Assembly: GCA_003241645.1 (NCBI GenBank)
Contig: QFOX01000006.1
Location: 1-52,997 of the forward strand
From: Azospirillum brasilense
GTDB taxonomy: Bacteria; Pseudomonadota; Alphaproteobacteria; Rickettsiales; UBA3002
DNA: 52,997 nucleotides
Direction: 5' to 3'
Of the stretch, positions 1 through 7,822 are shown piece by piece. Numbering within the stretch: position 1 is the stretch's first letter; each line of letters starts with the position of its first letter. The notes beneath the pieces are model-generated. The model saw only the letters and a program-made list of their open reading frames with translations. It was not told the DNA's origin and made no database searches. Made by a program: the position numbers and the translations under genes.

Positions 1-653
1 GAGTTCAGGAACGCCAGCTCGCGGATGCGATGCTCCAGCGTGGTGAAGTCGAACACGATCTGGCTGAAGGTCTCGGCGCTGGGGAAGAAGGTCACCTGCG
101 TGCCGCGCTTGCCGTTGGCCGGGCCGCGCACCGCCAGCGGTGCGGTGGGCACGCCATGCTCGAAGCGCATGCCATGTTCTTTGTCGTCGCGCCAGATGAC
201 CAGCTCAAGCCACTCGGAAAGCGCGTTCACCACCGATACGCCCACGCCGTGCAGACCGCCGGATACTTTGTAGGAGTTCTGGTCGAACTTACCGCCCGCG
301 TGCAGCTCGGTCATGATCACTTCCGCGGCGCTGCGGCCTTCGGTCTTGTGCATGTCCACGGGAATGCCGCGGCCGTTATCTTCCACGGTCACCGAACCAT
401 CCACGTTGATGCAGACCTGCACAAGGTCGCAATGCCCGGCGAGCGATTCGTCGATCGCGTTGTCGAGCACTTCGTACACCATGTGGTGCAGGCCCGAGCC
501 ATCGTCGGTGTCGCCGATATACATGCCGGGACGCTTGCGCACCGCCTCAAGGCCTTTGAGCACCTTGATGGAATCGGAGCTGTATTCGTTGCTGGCTGCT
601 TGCTTTGCTTCGCTCATATCGTCTTCACTTTTCGTAGCCGGTTGGGCGCTCAT
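1..653 (-). CDS. gyrB: DNA gyrase subunit B, N-terminal part (cut by window edge)
   Basis: About 217 N-terminal residues of the ATPase subunit of DNA gyrase, which introduces negative supercoils using ATP; the rest lies beyond position 1. The GHKL ATPase fold is visible: the EVLDNAIDE helix, the VEDNGRGIP Mg/ATP loop, and GGLHGVGVSVVNALS. The YSSDSIKVLKGLEAVRKRPG stretch is typical of the GyrB N-terminus. The start at 653 gives MSAQPATKSED; an in-frame ATG at 617 (MSEAKQAA) is the alternative. ParE is the main confusable paralogue, but the position directly after recF in the dnaA-dnaN-recF-gyrB order makes GyrB much more likely. It lies 14 bp after the recF stop, so it is probably cotranscribed with it. 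Confidence 0.95.
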   Translation of the reverse strand, partial: MSAQPATKSEDDMSEAKQAASNEYSSDSIKVLKGLEAVRKRPGMYIGDTDDGSGLHHMVYEVLDNAIDESLAGHCDLVQVCINVDGSVTVEDNGRGIPVDMHKTEGRSAAEVIMTELHAGGKFDQNSYKVSGGLHGVGVSVVNALSEWLELVIWRDDKEHGMRFEHGVPTAPLAVRGPANGKRGTQVTFFPSAETFSQIVFDFTTLEHRIRELAFLN

Positions 654-667
654 GACTTCGCCTGAAA

Positions 668-1819
668 TTAGAGGTGGTTTTTATCACGGATCCGAACCGT
701 TCCGCCACTGATTTCCAGATGGGTCGCATCGCGCCCTAAGCCTTGGAAATCTGCGGCGTCCGTGCCGGTCATCCATGCTTGTATCCGAGCGTGCTGGATG
801 AGGTCAAAAAGGCGGCGGCGCTTATCCACATCCAAATGCGCCACCACCTCGTCCAAAAGCAGGATGGGCGGCTGCCCGCACCATGCCGCCCGCGCCCGCG
901 CCGCGGCCAGAACGAGCGACAGCAGCACGGCCTTCTGTTCACCGGTCGAGCAGCGCTCCACCAGCATATTCTTCTCGTGGTGAATGACGTGCCAGTGGCT
1001 GCGGTGCGCGCCTTCGGTGGCACGGCCCGCCGCGCCGTCAATGCCGCGCAGTTCGCGCAGGCGGGCAGCCAGTTTCGCCTCGGCATCCAGCGCGCTTAAG
1101 CCCTCTTCCAGCCAGCTTTCCAGCGCGCCCTGCAGCGCGATCTGCGCACGCGGGAAACCCGCCAGCGGCTCGGCCAGATGTTCCTGCAGGCGGCGGATAT
1201 TCTCCAGCCGCGCCAGCGTAATGGCCACGGCATGCTCGGCCATTTGCTGCTCCAGCACCGAAAGCCAGTACGGGTCAGCACCCGCACGGTTGCTCAGCAG
1301 CCGGTTGCGCTCGCGCATGGATGCCTCGTAGGCCGCCACGCGGGTGGCGTGTTCGGGCTCGAACCCGTAGACGATGCGATCCAGCAATTTGCGCCGCGCC
1401 GTGCCGCCCTCCATGAACACCTGGTCCATGCTGGGGGTGAGCCATTGCACGCAGGCATATTCGGCGAGCCGCGCGTGTTTGCGCTCGCGTTCACCATTGA
1501 TCTTCAGGATGCGCTTTTCATTGCCCGCTTCGGCATCACGCCCCATGCCAATAAAGGTCGGCACACCGTGGCTGGTCACTTCCGCCGCCACCACCCATGC
1601 CGCGCCGGGTGCTTGCATGCTATCCATGTCGCGCAGTTTGGCCGCGCGCATGCCGCGCCCCGGCGACAGCAGGGAAATCGCTTCAAGGATATTGGTCTTG
1701 CCCGCGCCGTTATGCCCCGTCAGCACCACGGGCTGCGGCTTCACATGCAACTGAAGCTGGCGGTAGTTACGAAAATTTTCGAACGTTAATGCGGTGATGG
1801 CATGGGGGGCAGCGAACAT
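668..1819 (-). CDS. recF: DNA replication and repair protein RecF
   Basis: 383 aa, a normal RecF length. RecF is an SMC-like ATPase that acts with RecO and RecR to load RecA at single-strand gaps. Visible motifs are the N-terminal ALTFENFRNY strand, Walker A GHNGAGKT near residue 37, the ABC-type signature STGEQKAVLL, and Walker B LLLDEVVAHLD in the C-terminal third. The start MFAAPHAITAL fits the family; most relatives begin a few residues before the LxxxNFRNY segment. It sits between an unknown gene and gyrB on the minus strand. The family is not in doubt. Confidence 0.97.
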   Translation of the reverse strand: MFAAPHAITALTFENFRNYRQLQLHVKPQPVVLTGHNGAGKTNILEAISLLSPGRGMRAAKLRDMDSMQAPGAAWVVAAEVTSHGVPTFIGMGRDAEAGNEKRILKINGERERKHARLAEYACVQWLTPSMDQVFMEGGTARRKLLDRIVYGFEPEHATRVAAYEASMRERNRLLSNRAGADPYWLSVLEQQMAEHAVAITLARLENIRRLQEHLAEPLAGFPRAQIALQGALESWLEEGLSALDAEAKLAARLRELRGIDGAAGRATEGAHRSHWHVIHHEKNMLVERCSTGEQKAVLLSLVLAAARARAAWCGQPPILLLDEVVAHLDVDKRRRLFDLIQHARIQAWMTGTDAADFQGLGRDATHLEISGGTVRIRDKNHL

Positions 1820-1883
1820 GCTGCATGGTTAGCGAATCTGCCGCGCAAGCGAAAGCGAAATACGGCAGATATCCTTGATAAAA

Positions 1884-2324
1884 TCAGCGCTCGGCGCCGG
1901 GCGTTCCGCGGGTCTGGCTCACGCGTGCCTGCAGCGAGGGCTGCGCGATCACATCGCTGGCTTCCGCGACGATACCTTTCAGCTCCTGCGGCGAAATGCG
2001 CCCATCCGCGAAGGCGGCCTGCATCACCTGCGCCAGCTCGTTGCCGGCAGCAACGCCGGCTTCGGTGCGGATCGAGCCGTAGCGGCCGTTCACCTGATTG
2101 CCCACGCTGGTCACCGCGCCCGCTTCCGATACACGCACCGAGGCGGCGTTCCCGTCGATTTCCACGCGGTATTCTTTCATGCCCTGCGAGAAGGCATCAT
2201 CGGCATTGGCAATATGCATTTTGACCGGCTGGCCCGTTTCGGTCTGCCCTTGGGCAAGGCGGGCGGCCTGCTGGCCATGCTGGGCACGGTCCACCAGCCC
2301 ATCGGTCACGGGAATATCGCTCAT
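1884..2324 (-). CDS. Hypothetical protein between recF and dnaN
   Basis: 146 aa, no family recognised. The start at 2324 is supported by an AGGAGAG ribosome site 7 bases upstream. The protein is hydrophilic, has no signal peptide or membrane segment, and begins MSDIPVTDGLVD. The middle reads as beta-rich (YRVEIDGNAASVRVSEAG). The C-terminal part holds ADGRISPQELKGIV, which resembles an EF-hand-like loop or a short helix-turn-helix, but too few acidic residues remain to claim calcium binding. It interrupts the otherwise conserved dnaN-recF adjacency and is probably cotranscribed with recF. Codon use looks like its neighbours. Confidence 0.75.
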   Translation of the reverse strand: MSDIPVTDGLVDRAQHGQQAARLAQGQTETGQPVKMHIANADDAFSQGMKEYRVEIDGNAASVRVSEAGAVTSVGNQVNGRYGSIRTEAGVAAGNELAQVMQAAFADGRISPQELKGIVAEASDVIAQPSLQARVSQTRGTPGAER

Positions 2325-2408
2325 GGAACTCTCCTAATGAACTTAGAGTATCCCATGCAGGATTTAAATTTTAATTAATTACGCGTAAGCCGGTTTCGTT
2401 CAGCAAAA

Positions 2409-3527
2409 TCAAACGCGCATCGGCATGATCACGTACAGCGCGCCCACATCCGCCGGGTCACGGACGATGGTGGGGCTGGCCGAATCCGCGAACACGAACT
2501 GGGCGGTCTCGCCTTCCACCTGCGCCATCATGTCCAGCAAGTAGCGGCTGTTGAAGCCGATCTCTACCGGGTCTGCACCGTAGGAAACCGAAAGCTCCTC
2601 GGTCGCGGTGCCCTGCTCGCTCGAGCTGGCCGACAGCGTAATTTTGGCACCGGCGAGTGCCAGCTTGATGCCGCGCGATTTCTCGGAGGTGATGACCGCC
2701 ACGCGATCCACCGCGCTGGAGAAGGCTTTGCCGTCCACTTCCATGACCTTGTCGTTGCCGGTCGGGATCACGCGCTCATAGTCGGGGAACGTGCCATCGA
2801 TGAGCTTGCTCACCAGCACGGCCTGACCGACCTTGAAACGGATCTTGCTTTCCGACATGGCGATCTCGACCTTCTCGGCGCCCTCCTCCACCAGCTTGTA
2901 CAGCTCGTTGATGGTCTTGCGCGGAATGATCACGCCGGGGATCTGTTCGGCACCTTCGGGCAGGCCCACTTCCATGCGGGCAAGGCGGTGGCCGTCAGTC
3001 GCCACGGCACGCAGCACGGCCGCACCGTTATTGCTGGCGGCATGCAGGTACACGCCGTTCAGGTAGTAGCGGGTCTCTTCGGTGGAAATCGCAAAACGGG
3101 TCTTCTCGAGCAGGGCTTTGCACTCCGCCGGGGTGATGCTGAAGCTATGCGCCAGATCGCCTTCGGCCATCACGGGGAAATCATCCACCACCAGGCTGGC
3201 GAGCGAGAATTTTGACTGGCCGGCCGCGATGGTTACCTTGCCACCCTTTTCGGTCTGGGTCAGTTGCACGTTGCTTCCATCCGGCAGTTTGCGGATGATC
3301 TCGTAGAACATGTGCGCGGGCACGGTGGTGGCGCCCTTCTCCTGCACTTCGGCTTTCACATGCTCGACCACGGCGATGTCCATGTCGGTGGCGGTGAGCG
3401 AAAGCTCGCCATTGCCCGCTTCGAGCTTCACGTTCGAGAGAATGGGAATCGTGCCACGGCGTTCAACAACGGATTGGATGGGGGCCAGCGCTTTCAGCAG
3501 AACGGCGCGCTCAATCACCAATTTCAT
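2409..3527 (-). CDS. dnaN: DNA polymerase III subunit beta (sliding clamp)
   Basis: 372 aa. The ring-shaped clamp tethers DNA polymerase III to the template. The N-terminus MKLVIERAVLLKAL and the C-terminus ending YVIMPMRV are both family hallmarks, and all three clamp repeats are present by length. The start at 3527 was chosen over a longer in-frame reading (to 3569) because MKLVIERAVL is the canonical N-terminus and AGGA lies 7 bases upstream. It follows dnaA on the same strand after a 165 bp gap that contains the dnaA terminator and a DnaA-box match, so it probably has its own promoter there. Confidence 0.97.
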   Translation of the reverse strand: MKLVIERAVLLKALAPIQSVVERRGTIPILSNVKLEAGNGELSLTATDMDIAVVEHVKAEVQEKGATTVPAHMFYEIIRKLPDGSNVQLTQTEKGGKVTIAAGQSKFSLASLVVDDFPVMAEGDLAHSFSITPAECKALLEKTRFAISTEETRYYLNGVYLHAASNNGAAVLRAVATDGHRLARMEVGLPEGAEQIPGVIIPRKTINELYKLVEEGAEKVEIAMSESKIRFKVGQAVLVSKLIDGTFPDYERVIPTGNDKVMEVDGKAFSSAVDRVAVITSEKSRGIKLALAGAKITLSASSSEQGTATEELSVSYGADPVEIGFNSRYLLDMMAQVEGETAQFVFADSASPTIVRDPADVGALYVIMPMRV

Positions 3528-3611
3528 AGGATTTTCCTGTGCGTTAGGATGGTCAGATAAATTGGCCATACGCTAGTGGATTGGCCGCCCCCTTGCCAAG
3601 GGAATTTGCAG

Positions 3612-3620
3612 TTATGCACA
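3612..3620 (+). promoter_or_regulatory. DnaA-box match between dnaA and dnaN
   Basis: TTATGCACA fits the R-type DnaA box consensus TTWTNCACA. It lies in the dnaA-dnaN intergenic gap, so it could take part in autoregulation or in origin function. A single 9-mer is weak evidence alone. Confidence 0.4.
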
Positions 3621-3632
3621 GCAATTTCACCA

Positions 3633-3660
3633 CAAGAAAAACGGCGCCCGAAGGCGCCGT
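3633..3660 (-). terminator. Rho-independent terminator of dnaA
   Basis: Reading the minus strand, ACGGCGCC-TTCG-GGCGCCGT forms an 8 bp GC-rich stem with a tetraloop, followed by TTTTTCTTG. It lies 33 bases after the dnaA stop, so dnaA transcripts should end here and dnaN should be expressed mainly from a separate promoter. Confidence 0.85.
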
Positions 3661-3692
3661 ATCCAAGGCAGGTAAATCACGGAGGCGCTGAA

Positions 3693-5129
3693 CTAGGTGG
3701 CGCTTTGCAGCATGCGCATCAGCAGTTCCACATCATCGGCGAACTCTTTATCGGCGCGTGCCAGCTCGTCGATGCGTTTTACGGCGTGCATCACGGTGGT
3801 GTGGTCCTTGCCACCGAACTTGCGGCCGATCTCCGGCAGCGACTTGGTGGTGAGTTTCTTCGCCAGGTACATCGCGATCTGGCGCGGGCGGGCAATGGCC
3901 ACGCTGCGGCGGGCCGAATGCATGTCGCTCACCTTGATATTGAAGTGCGCGGCCACTTTCTTCTGGATGTCCTCGACCGTGATGCGGCGATCGTTGGCGC
4001 GCAGAATATCGTGCAGCACTTCCTGCGTGCTCTCAAGGGTCACGGCACCGCCCACGAGGGTGGCATGCGCCACCACGCGGTTCAGCGCACCTTCCAGCTC
4101 ACGCACGTTGCTGGTGATCTTATGCGCGAGGAATTCGAGCACGCGCGCCGGCACATGGGCGTTCGGCATTTTCTCGAGCTTTGCCTGAAGGATGCCGAGG
4201 CGCAGTTCGTAGGTGGTGGTGTGGATGTCGGTCACCAGACCCCAGCCGAGGCGCGAGCGGATGCGCTCTTCCATGCCCTCGAGGTCGGACGGCGAACGGT
4301 CACCGCTGATGATGAGCTGCTTGTGCTGGTCGATGAGTGCGTTGAAGGTGTGGAAGAATTCTTCCTGCGTCGAATCCTTGCCGGAGATGAACTGCACGTC
4401 GTCGATCATCAGCACGTCCACGCTGCGGAAATATTCCTTGAACGCCATCGTGTCCTTCGAGCGCAGCGCGCGAATGAACAAATACATGAACTTCTCGGCG
4501 CTGAGATACACCACCTTGCGCGCCGGGTCGGTCTTGCGGATGTGCCATGCGATGGCGTGCATCAGGTGCGTTTTGCCAAGGCCCACGCCACCATACAGGA
4601 ACAGCGGGTTACCACCGGGCACCACCGAGGTGGATTCCACCACGCGGCGGGCCGCGGCATGCGCCAGCTCGTTGGGTTTGCCCACCACGAAATTGTCGAA
4701 GGTGTAGCGCGGGTCCAGCGGCGCGGAAATGCTGTCGGGATTGATGGGCTTATCGTCGTTCGCGTTGGCGGCGCGGCCGAGCATGGCGGCCTCAAGCCCA
4801 CCGGCCTGCTGCGGTTGTGCGGGCTGGTTGGGGTTCACCACCGATACGGGCTCCGCCTTCACGAAGATATCGACCGAATGCACCGCCTGGTCTTCCTGGC
4901 ACCAGAAGCGCAGGATGTTCTCGGCGTAATGCGCGATGATCCACTCGCGCATGAAGCGCGTGGGCACCGTGATCATGACTTGGCCATTCTTTACGTCGGC
5001 AAGCTTCAGCGGCTGCAGCCAGCTTTTGAAGATCGCTTCACCGTAGCTGGCGCGCAATTTCTCACGCACGCGCTCCCAGCGGGCAAAGTGATCGGGGCGA
5101 CGGGTTTGAATGGGGGTATGCTCGACCAT
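3693..5129 (-). CDS. dnaA: Chromosomal replication initiator DnaA
   Basis: 478 aa. DnaA binds DnaA boxes at the origin and opens DNA with ATP. Domain I is visible (WERVREKLRASYGEAIFKSW), then a Q/A/P-rich linker, Walker A GGVGLGKTHL, Walker B VLMIDDVQFI, and the domain IV DNA-binding signature GRKFGGKDHTTVMHAVKRI. The start at 5129 (MVEHTPIQ) was preferred because a longer reading to 5315 would run through the end of the upstream rhodanese gene. The stop of that gene is only 17 bp away, so the two may be cotranscribed. A strong terminator follows at 3633-3660. Confidence 0.97.
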   Translation of the reverse strand: MVEHTPIQTRRPDHFARWERVREKLRASYGEAIFKSWLQPLKLADVKNGQVMITVPTRFMREWIIAHYAENILRFWCQEDQAVHSVDIFVKAEPVSVVNPNQPAQPQQAGGLEAAMLGRAANANDDKPINPDSISAPLDPRYTFDNFVVGKPNELAHAAARRVVESTSVVPGGNPLFLYGGVGLGKTHLMHAIAWHIRKTDPARKVVYLSAEKFMYLFIRALRSKDTMAFKEYFRSVDVLMIDDVQFISGKDSTQEEFFHTFNALIDQHKQLIISGDRSPSDLEGMEERIRSRLGWGLVTDIHTTTYELRLGILQAKLEKMPNAHVPARVLEFLAHKITSNVRELEGALNRVVAHATLVGGAVTLESTQEVLHDILRANDRRITVEDIQKKVAAHFNIKVSDMHSARRSVAIARPRQIAMYLAKKLTTKSLPEIGRKFGGKDHTTVMHAVKRIDELARADKEFADDVELLMRMLQSAT

Positions 5130-5146
5130 GTATAAAACTCTTTTTC

Positions 5147-5623
5147 TTATGCTTGCAGCCACGCGAGCCCGGCGGCTTTCCAGCCGTTGATGGTGCCGCG
5201 TTGGCGTTGGTTGTTCATGTCGCCCTCGAACCCGCCAGTAATGTTGTAGCATTGCGCGTAGCCCGCCGCCGTCGCAGCGATCGCTGCATCGGTCGAACGG
5301 CCACCGGTTTTGCAAAGGAAGTACAGCGGCGCGGATTTATCCGGCGCGGCGGCTTCCAGTTGCGCAATGAACTGGGGGTTAAGGTCGAAGTTGGGATAGA
5401 GTTTCCACGAAACCGTGACCACATCCTTGCCCAGAGCCGACAGATCGGGCAGCCCCGCGAACAGCCACTCGGCATGCGAGCGAACGTCCACCAGGGTTGC
5501 CTGCGGGTGTGCGCTTACTGCTTCCCATGCTTCCGCGGGGGAAACATTGCCGGAATACGGCAGGCCGGGATTTGCAGCACGCGCAACCATCATGGTCAAA
5601 ATCCATCCGTTTGCCGGCAGCAT
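5147..5623 (-). CDS. Rhodanese-like domain protein
   Basis: Up to 158 aa, one rhodanese domain. Rhodaneses carry persulfide sulfur on an active-site cysteine. Seen here are the strand-turn TLVDVRSHAEWLFAG and the active-site loop CKTGGRS, a six-residue loop with the catalytic Cys intact, which fits sulfurtransferase rather than phosphatase activity. The start is uncertain: the ATG at 5623 has no good ribosome site, and ATGs at 5593 and 5590 (MMVARAANPG) are possible and would lose only about ten residues. There is no signal peptide. It lies between rpsT and dnaA, close upstream of dnaA. The sulfur acceptor cannot be inferred. Confidence 0.85.
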   Translation of the reverse strand: MLPANGWILTMMVARAANPGLPYSGNVSPAEAWEAVSAHPQATLVDVRSHAEWLFAGLPDLSALGKDVVTVSWKLYPNFDLNPQFIAQLEAAAPDKSAPLYFLCKTGGRSTDAAIAATAAGYAQCYNITGGFEGDMNNQRQRGTINGWKAAGLAWLQA

Positions 5624-5746
5624 GCCACCGGCAGTGTTTCTGAGCTATTCGCCTGGAATCAGGCAATAAGGAAGGGCTTGCTGCCGACGGGGCAGCGACA
5701 CACAGAGAAGAAGATGCGTATTTTAGATGTTCTTGAAGAACGAGGT

Positions 5747-6013
5747 TTAGGCAGCCAGCGACTTCACGCGAGCAGCCAGACGGCTAACCTTGCGCGACGC
5801 GGTGCCGAGCGAAAGAACGCCCTTGCTTACGCCACGCATGATTTCCGGTTGCGCGTTTTTCAGTGCTGCTTGCGCTTCCACCGCGTTGCCCGAAGCGATC
5901 GCCGTTTCCACTTTCTTAATGAAAGTTTTAATGCGGCTGGTGCGCGAACGGTTTACTGCCGTCCGGGTAGCGGTTTGTCGGATGCGTTTTTTTGCCGACT
6001 TGTGATGTGCCAT
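5747..6013 (-). CDS. rpsT: 30S ribosomal protein S20
   Basis: 88 aa, the normal length. S20 binds 16S rRNA early in small-subunit assembly. The N-terminus MAHHKSAKKRIRQTATR and the alternating basic helices are diagnostic. The start at 6013 was chosen on that N-terminus; a longer frame to 6079 adds residues not seen in the family. A short palindrome (GTTCTTGAAGAAC, 5729-5741) lies directly after the stop but lacks a good T-run. rpsT beside dnaA is a typical alphaproteobacterial arrangement. Confidence 0.96.
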   Translation of the reverse strand: MAHHKSAKKRIRQTATRTAVNRSRTSRIKTFIKKVETAIASGNAVEAQAALKNAQPEIMRGVSKGVLSLGTASRKVSRLAARVKSLAA

Positions 6014-6092
6014 GGTGAACCCACTTGTTGTTACATGCCTCGTGATCGAGGAAGCGGAAACTAGCCACCGCGCCCCCACCCGTCAAGCGGTT

Positions 6093-6101
6093 TTATGCAC
6101 A
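6093..6101 (+). promoter_or_regulatory. DnaA-box match upstream of rpsT
   Basis: TTATGCACA, identical to the site at 3612-3620, in the mutM-rpsT intergenic gap. It could be a dispersed DnaA site near the initiator gene; the evidence is only the 9-mer and its location. Confidence 0.3.
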
Positions 6102-6144
6102 GGGAGAAAGAAAAAATCACGACCGCCGCAAACCCGCAGAAATC

Positions 6145-6990
6145 CTAGCGTTTTTTGCGTTTGCCGCGCATGGGCTGGCATTGCGGGCACCAGTAGGTAG
6201 AACGCCCCGCCTGCACCATGGTTTCGATCGTCGAATTGCATCGTGCGCAGGCATGCCCCGCACGCTCATAAACATGGAAGTGATGCTGGAAATATCCACC
6301 CGTTCCGTCGGCCCCCACATAGTCGCGCAAGGTGGACCCGCCAGAGCGCAATGCCGCCTCCAGCGTGGTGCGGATGGCGGCCACCATCTGCGCCGCATAA
6401 GCCACGGATTTATTTGCAGAAATACAGGGATTTAACCCCGAAAGATGCAGGCTTTCGCTGGCATAGATATTGCCCACACCGACCACCAGTTTCTGGTCCA
6501 TTAACGCCGGTTTAACGGGTCCTTTACGTTTGGCCAGTTGCCCCGCCAGGTATTCGGGCGTGAACGCGTCGGAAAGCGGCTCCGGCCCGAGATGCGCGAG
6601 GAACGCATGCCCCGCTTCTTCCGCGGCGGCAAATACGGTCATGAAGCCGAAACGGCGCGGATCATGGAACACGCAGAGCAGCCCATTACCGAGGTAGAAC
6701 AGCACATGGTCGTGTTTCTTCGGGGCATAATCGGCGGGCGAAAGCACCCGGAAACTGCCGCTCATGCCCAGATGCGCAAGCAGCACATCGCCCGAATCGA
6801 GGTCGAACAGCAGGTATTTTGCCCGCCGCCGAATATCGGTGATGGTGCGGCCTTCAATGCGCGCCTCGAAATCATCGGGCAGCGCAAAGCGCAGGTCGCG
6901 CCGCTTCAGCACCAGCTCGGCAATGGCCTGCCCCTTCAGCGAGGGCAGCAGGCCGCGGCGCGTGGTTTCCACTTCGGGTAATTCAGGCAT
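6145..6990 (-). CDS. mutM: Formamidopyrimidine-DNA glycosylase MutM (Fpg)
   Basis: 281 aa. It removes 8-oxoguanine and formamidopyrimidines and cleaves the abasic site. The mature N-terminus PELPEVETTRRGL carries the catalytic Pro2 and Glu3. K-containing and helix-two-turn-helix regions are present (GVGNIYASESL), and the C-terminal zinc finger has the four cysteines of CARC...CPQC. The start at 6990 is fixed by MPELPEV. The divergent ubiE begins 67 bp away, so the gap must hold promoters for both directions. Confidence 0.97.
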   Translation of the reverse strand: MPELPEVETTRRGLLPSLKGQAIAELVLKRRDLRFALPDDFEARIEGRTITDIRRRAKYLLFDLDSGDVLLAHLGMSGSFRVLSPADYAPKKHDHVLFYLGNGLLCVFHDPRRFGFMTVFAAAEEAGHAFLAHLGPEPLSDAFTPEYLAGQLAKRKGPVKPALMDQKLVVGVGNIYASESLHLSGLNPCISANKSVAYAAQMVAAIRTTLEAALRSGGSTLRDYVGADGTGGYFQHHFHVYERAGHACARCNSTIETMVQAGRSTYWCPQCQPMRGKRKKR

Positions 6991-7057
6991 GCTAACGGAA
7001 TCCTAACTTGTGGGCGCGCGCAAAACAGGCTACGACGCTGGCCACCAAAGGTAGTCC

Positions 7058-7822
7058 ATGAAACGCGCCAAACAAGAGACCCCCGATTCCCACGACCAGT
7101 CGTTCGGCTTCACCCGCGTGCCGCCCGAAGCCAAGCAAGGCATGGTGCGAGGCGTGTTCAGCTCGGTGGCCAGCAGTTACGACATCATGAACGACTTCAT
7201 GAGCGTGGGCATGCACCGTTTGTGGAAGAACGAATTCGTACGGCGTGTGCATGTGGGCGCGGATGCTGCCATCCTCGACCTCGCGGGCGGCACCGGCGAC
7301 ATCGCCGTGCGGCTGCGCGAGCGCACCGGCGCTGCGGTCACGATCTGCGACATCAACCACGACATGCTGAAAGTGGGCCGCGCCCGCCAGTACGATAGCG
7401 GCAAAAGCGAAGGCTTGCAGTTCGTGTGCGGCAACGCCGAGATGCTACCCGTGCCCGATAAGTCGCTGGACGTAGTGACCATCGCCTTCGGCCTGCGCAA
7501 CGTGACGCATATCGACAAAGCGCTGGCGTCGATCTACGCGGCGCTCAAGCCCGGCGGAAAATTCCTGTGCCTTGAATTCAGCCAGGTCACCCAGCCCATG
7601 CTGCGCAAACTGTATGACGCTTACTCGTTCAACGCGATCCCTGCCATTGGCCAGTTGGTGGCGAAAGACCGCGACAGCTACCAGTATCTGGTCGAATCCA
7701 TCCGCATGTTCCCCGATCAGGAAACGCTGAAGAAGCGCATGGAAGCGGTCGGTTTCGCGCAGGTGAAATACACCAACCTGAATTTCGGCGTGGTGGCCAT
7801 TCACGAAGGGTACCGCATCTGA
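7058..7822 (+). CDS. ubiE: Bifunctional demethylmenaquinone/2-methoxy-6-polyprenyl-1,4-benzoquinol methyltransferase UbiE
   Basis: 254 aa, a class I SAM-dependent C-methyltransferase of ubiquinone (and/or menaquinone) synthesis. Motifs: VFSSVASSYDIMNDFMSVG near residue 35, SAM motif I LDLAGGTGDIA, the family signature DVVTIAFGLRNVT, and the C-terminal LNFGVVAIHEGYR. The stop TGA overlaps the ubiB start by one base, which implies translational coupling. Ubiquinone is the likely product because ubiB is its partner and no men genes are seen. Confidence 0.95.
   Translation: MKRAKQETPDSHDQSFGFTRVPPEAKQGMVRGVFSSVASSYDIMNDFMSVGMHRLWKNEFVRRVHVGADAAILDLAGGTGDIAVRLRERTGAAVTICDINHDMLKVGRARQYDSGKSEGLQFVCGNAEMLPVPDKSLDVVTIAFGLRNVTHIDKALASIYAALKPGGKFLCLEFSQVTQPMLRKLYDAYSFNAIPAIGQLVAKDRDSYQYLVESIRMFPDQETLKKRMEAVGFAQVKYTNLNFGVVAIHEGYRI

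Noticed and set aside
822..830. TTATCCACA in recF as part of an origin
   Set aside because: A perfect 9-mer but alone and inside a coding sequence; chance occurrence is likely.
3576..5135. A 519-codon open frame on the plus strand opposite dnaA, and similar long antisense frames opposite glnA, the NMO-like gene and polA
   Set aside because: They mirror real genes, have His/Arg-rich unlikely compositions, no ribosome sites and no domain; they arise from the GC-rich codon pattern of the true strand.
5651..5696. Palindromes GCCTG-GAAT-CAGGC and GCTGCC-GACGG-GGCAGC between rhodanese and rpsT as terminators
   Set aside because: Neither is followed by a T-run on either strand.
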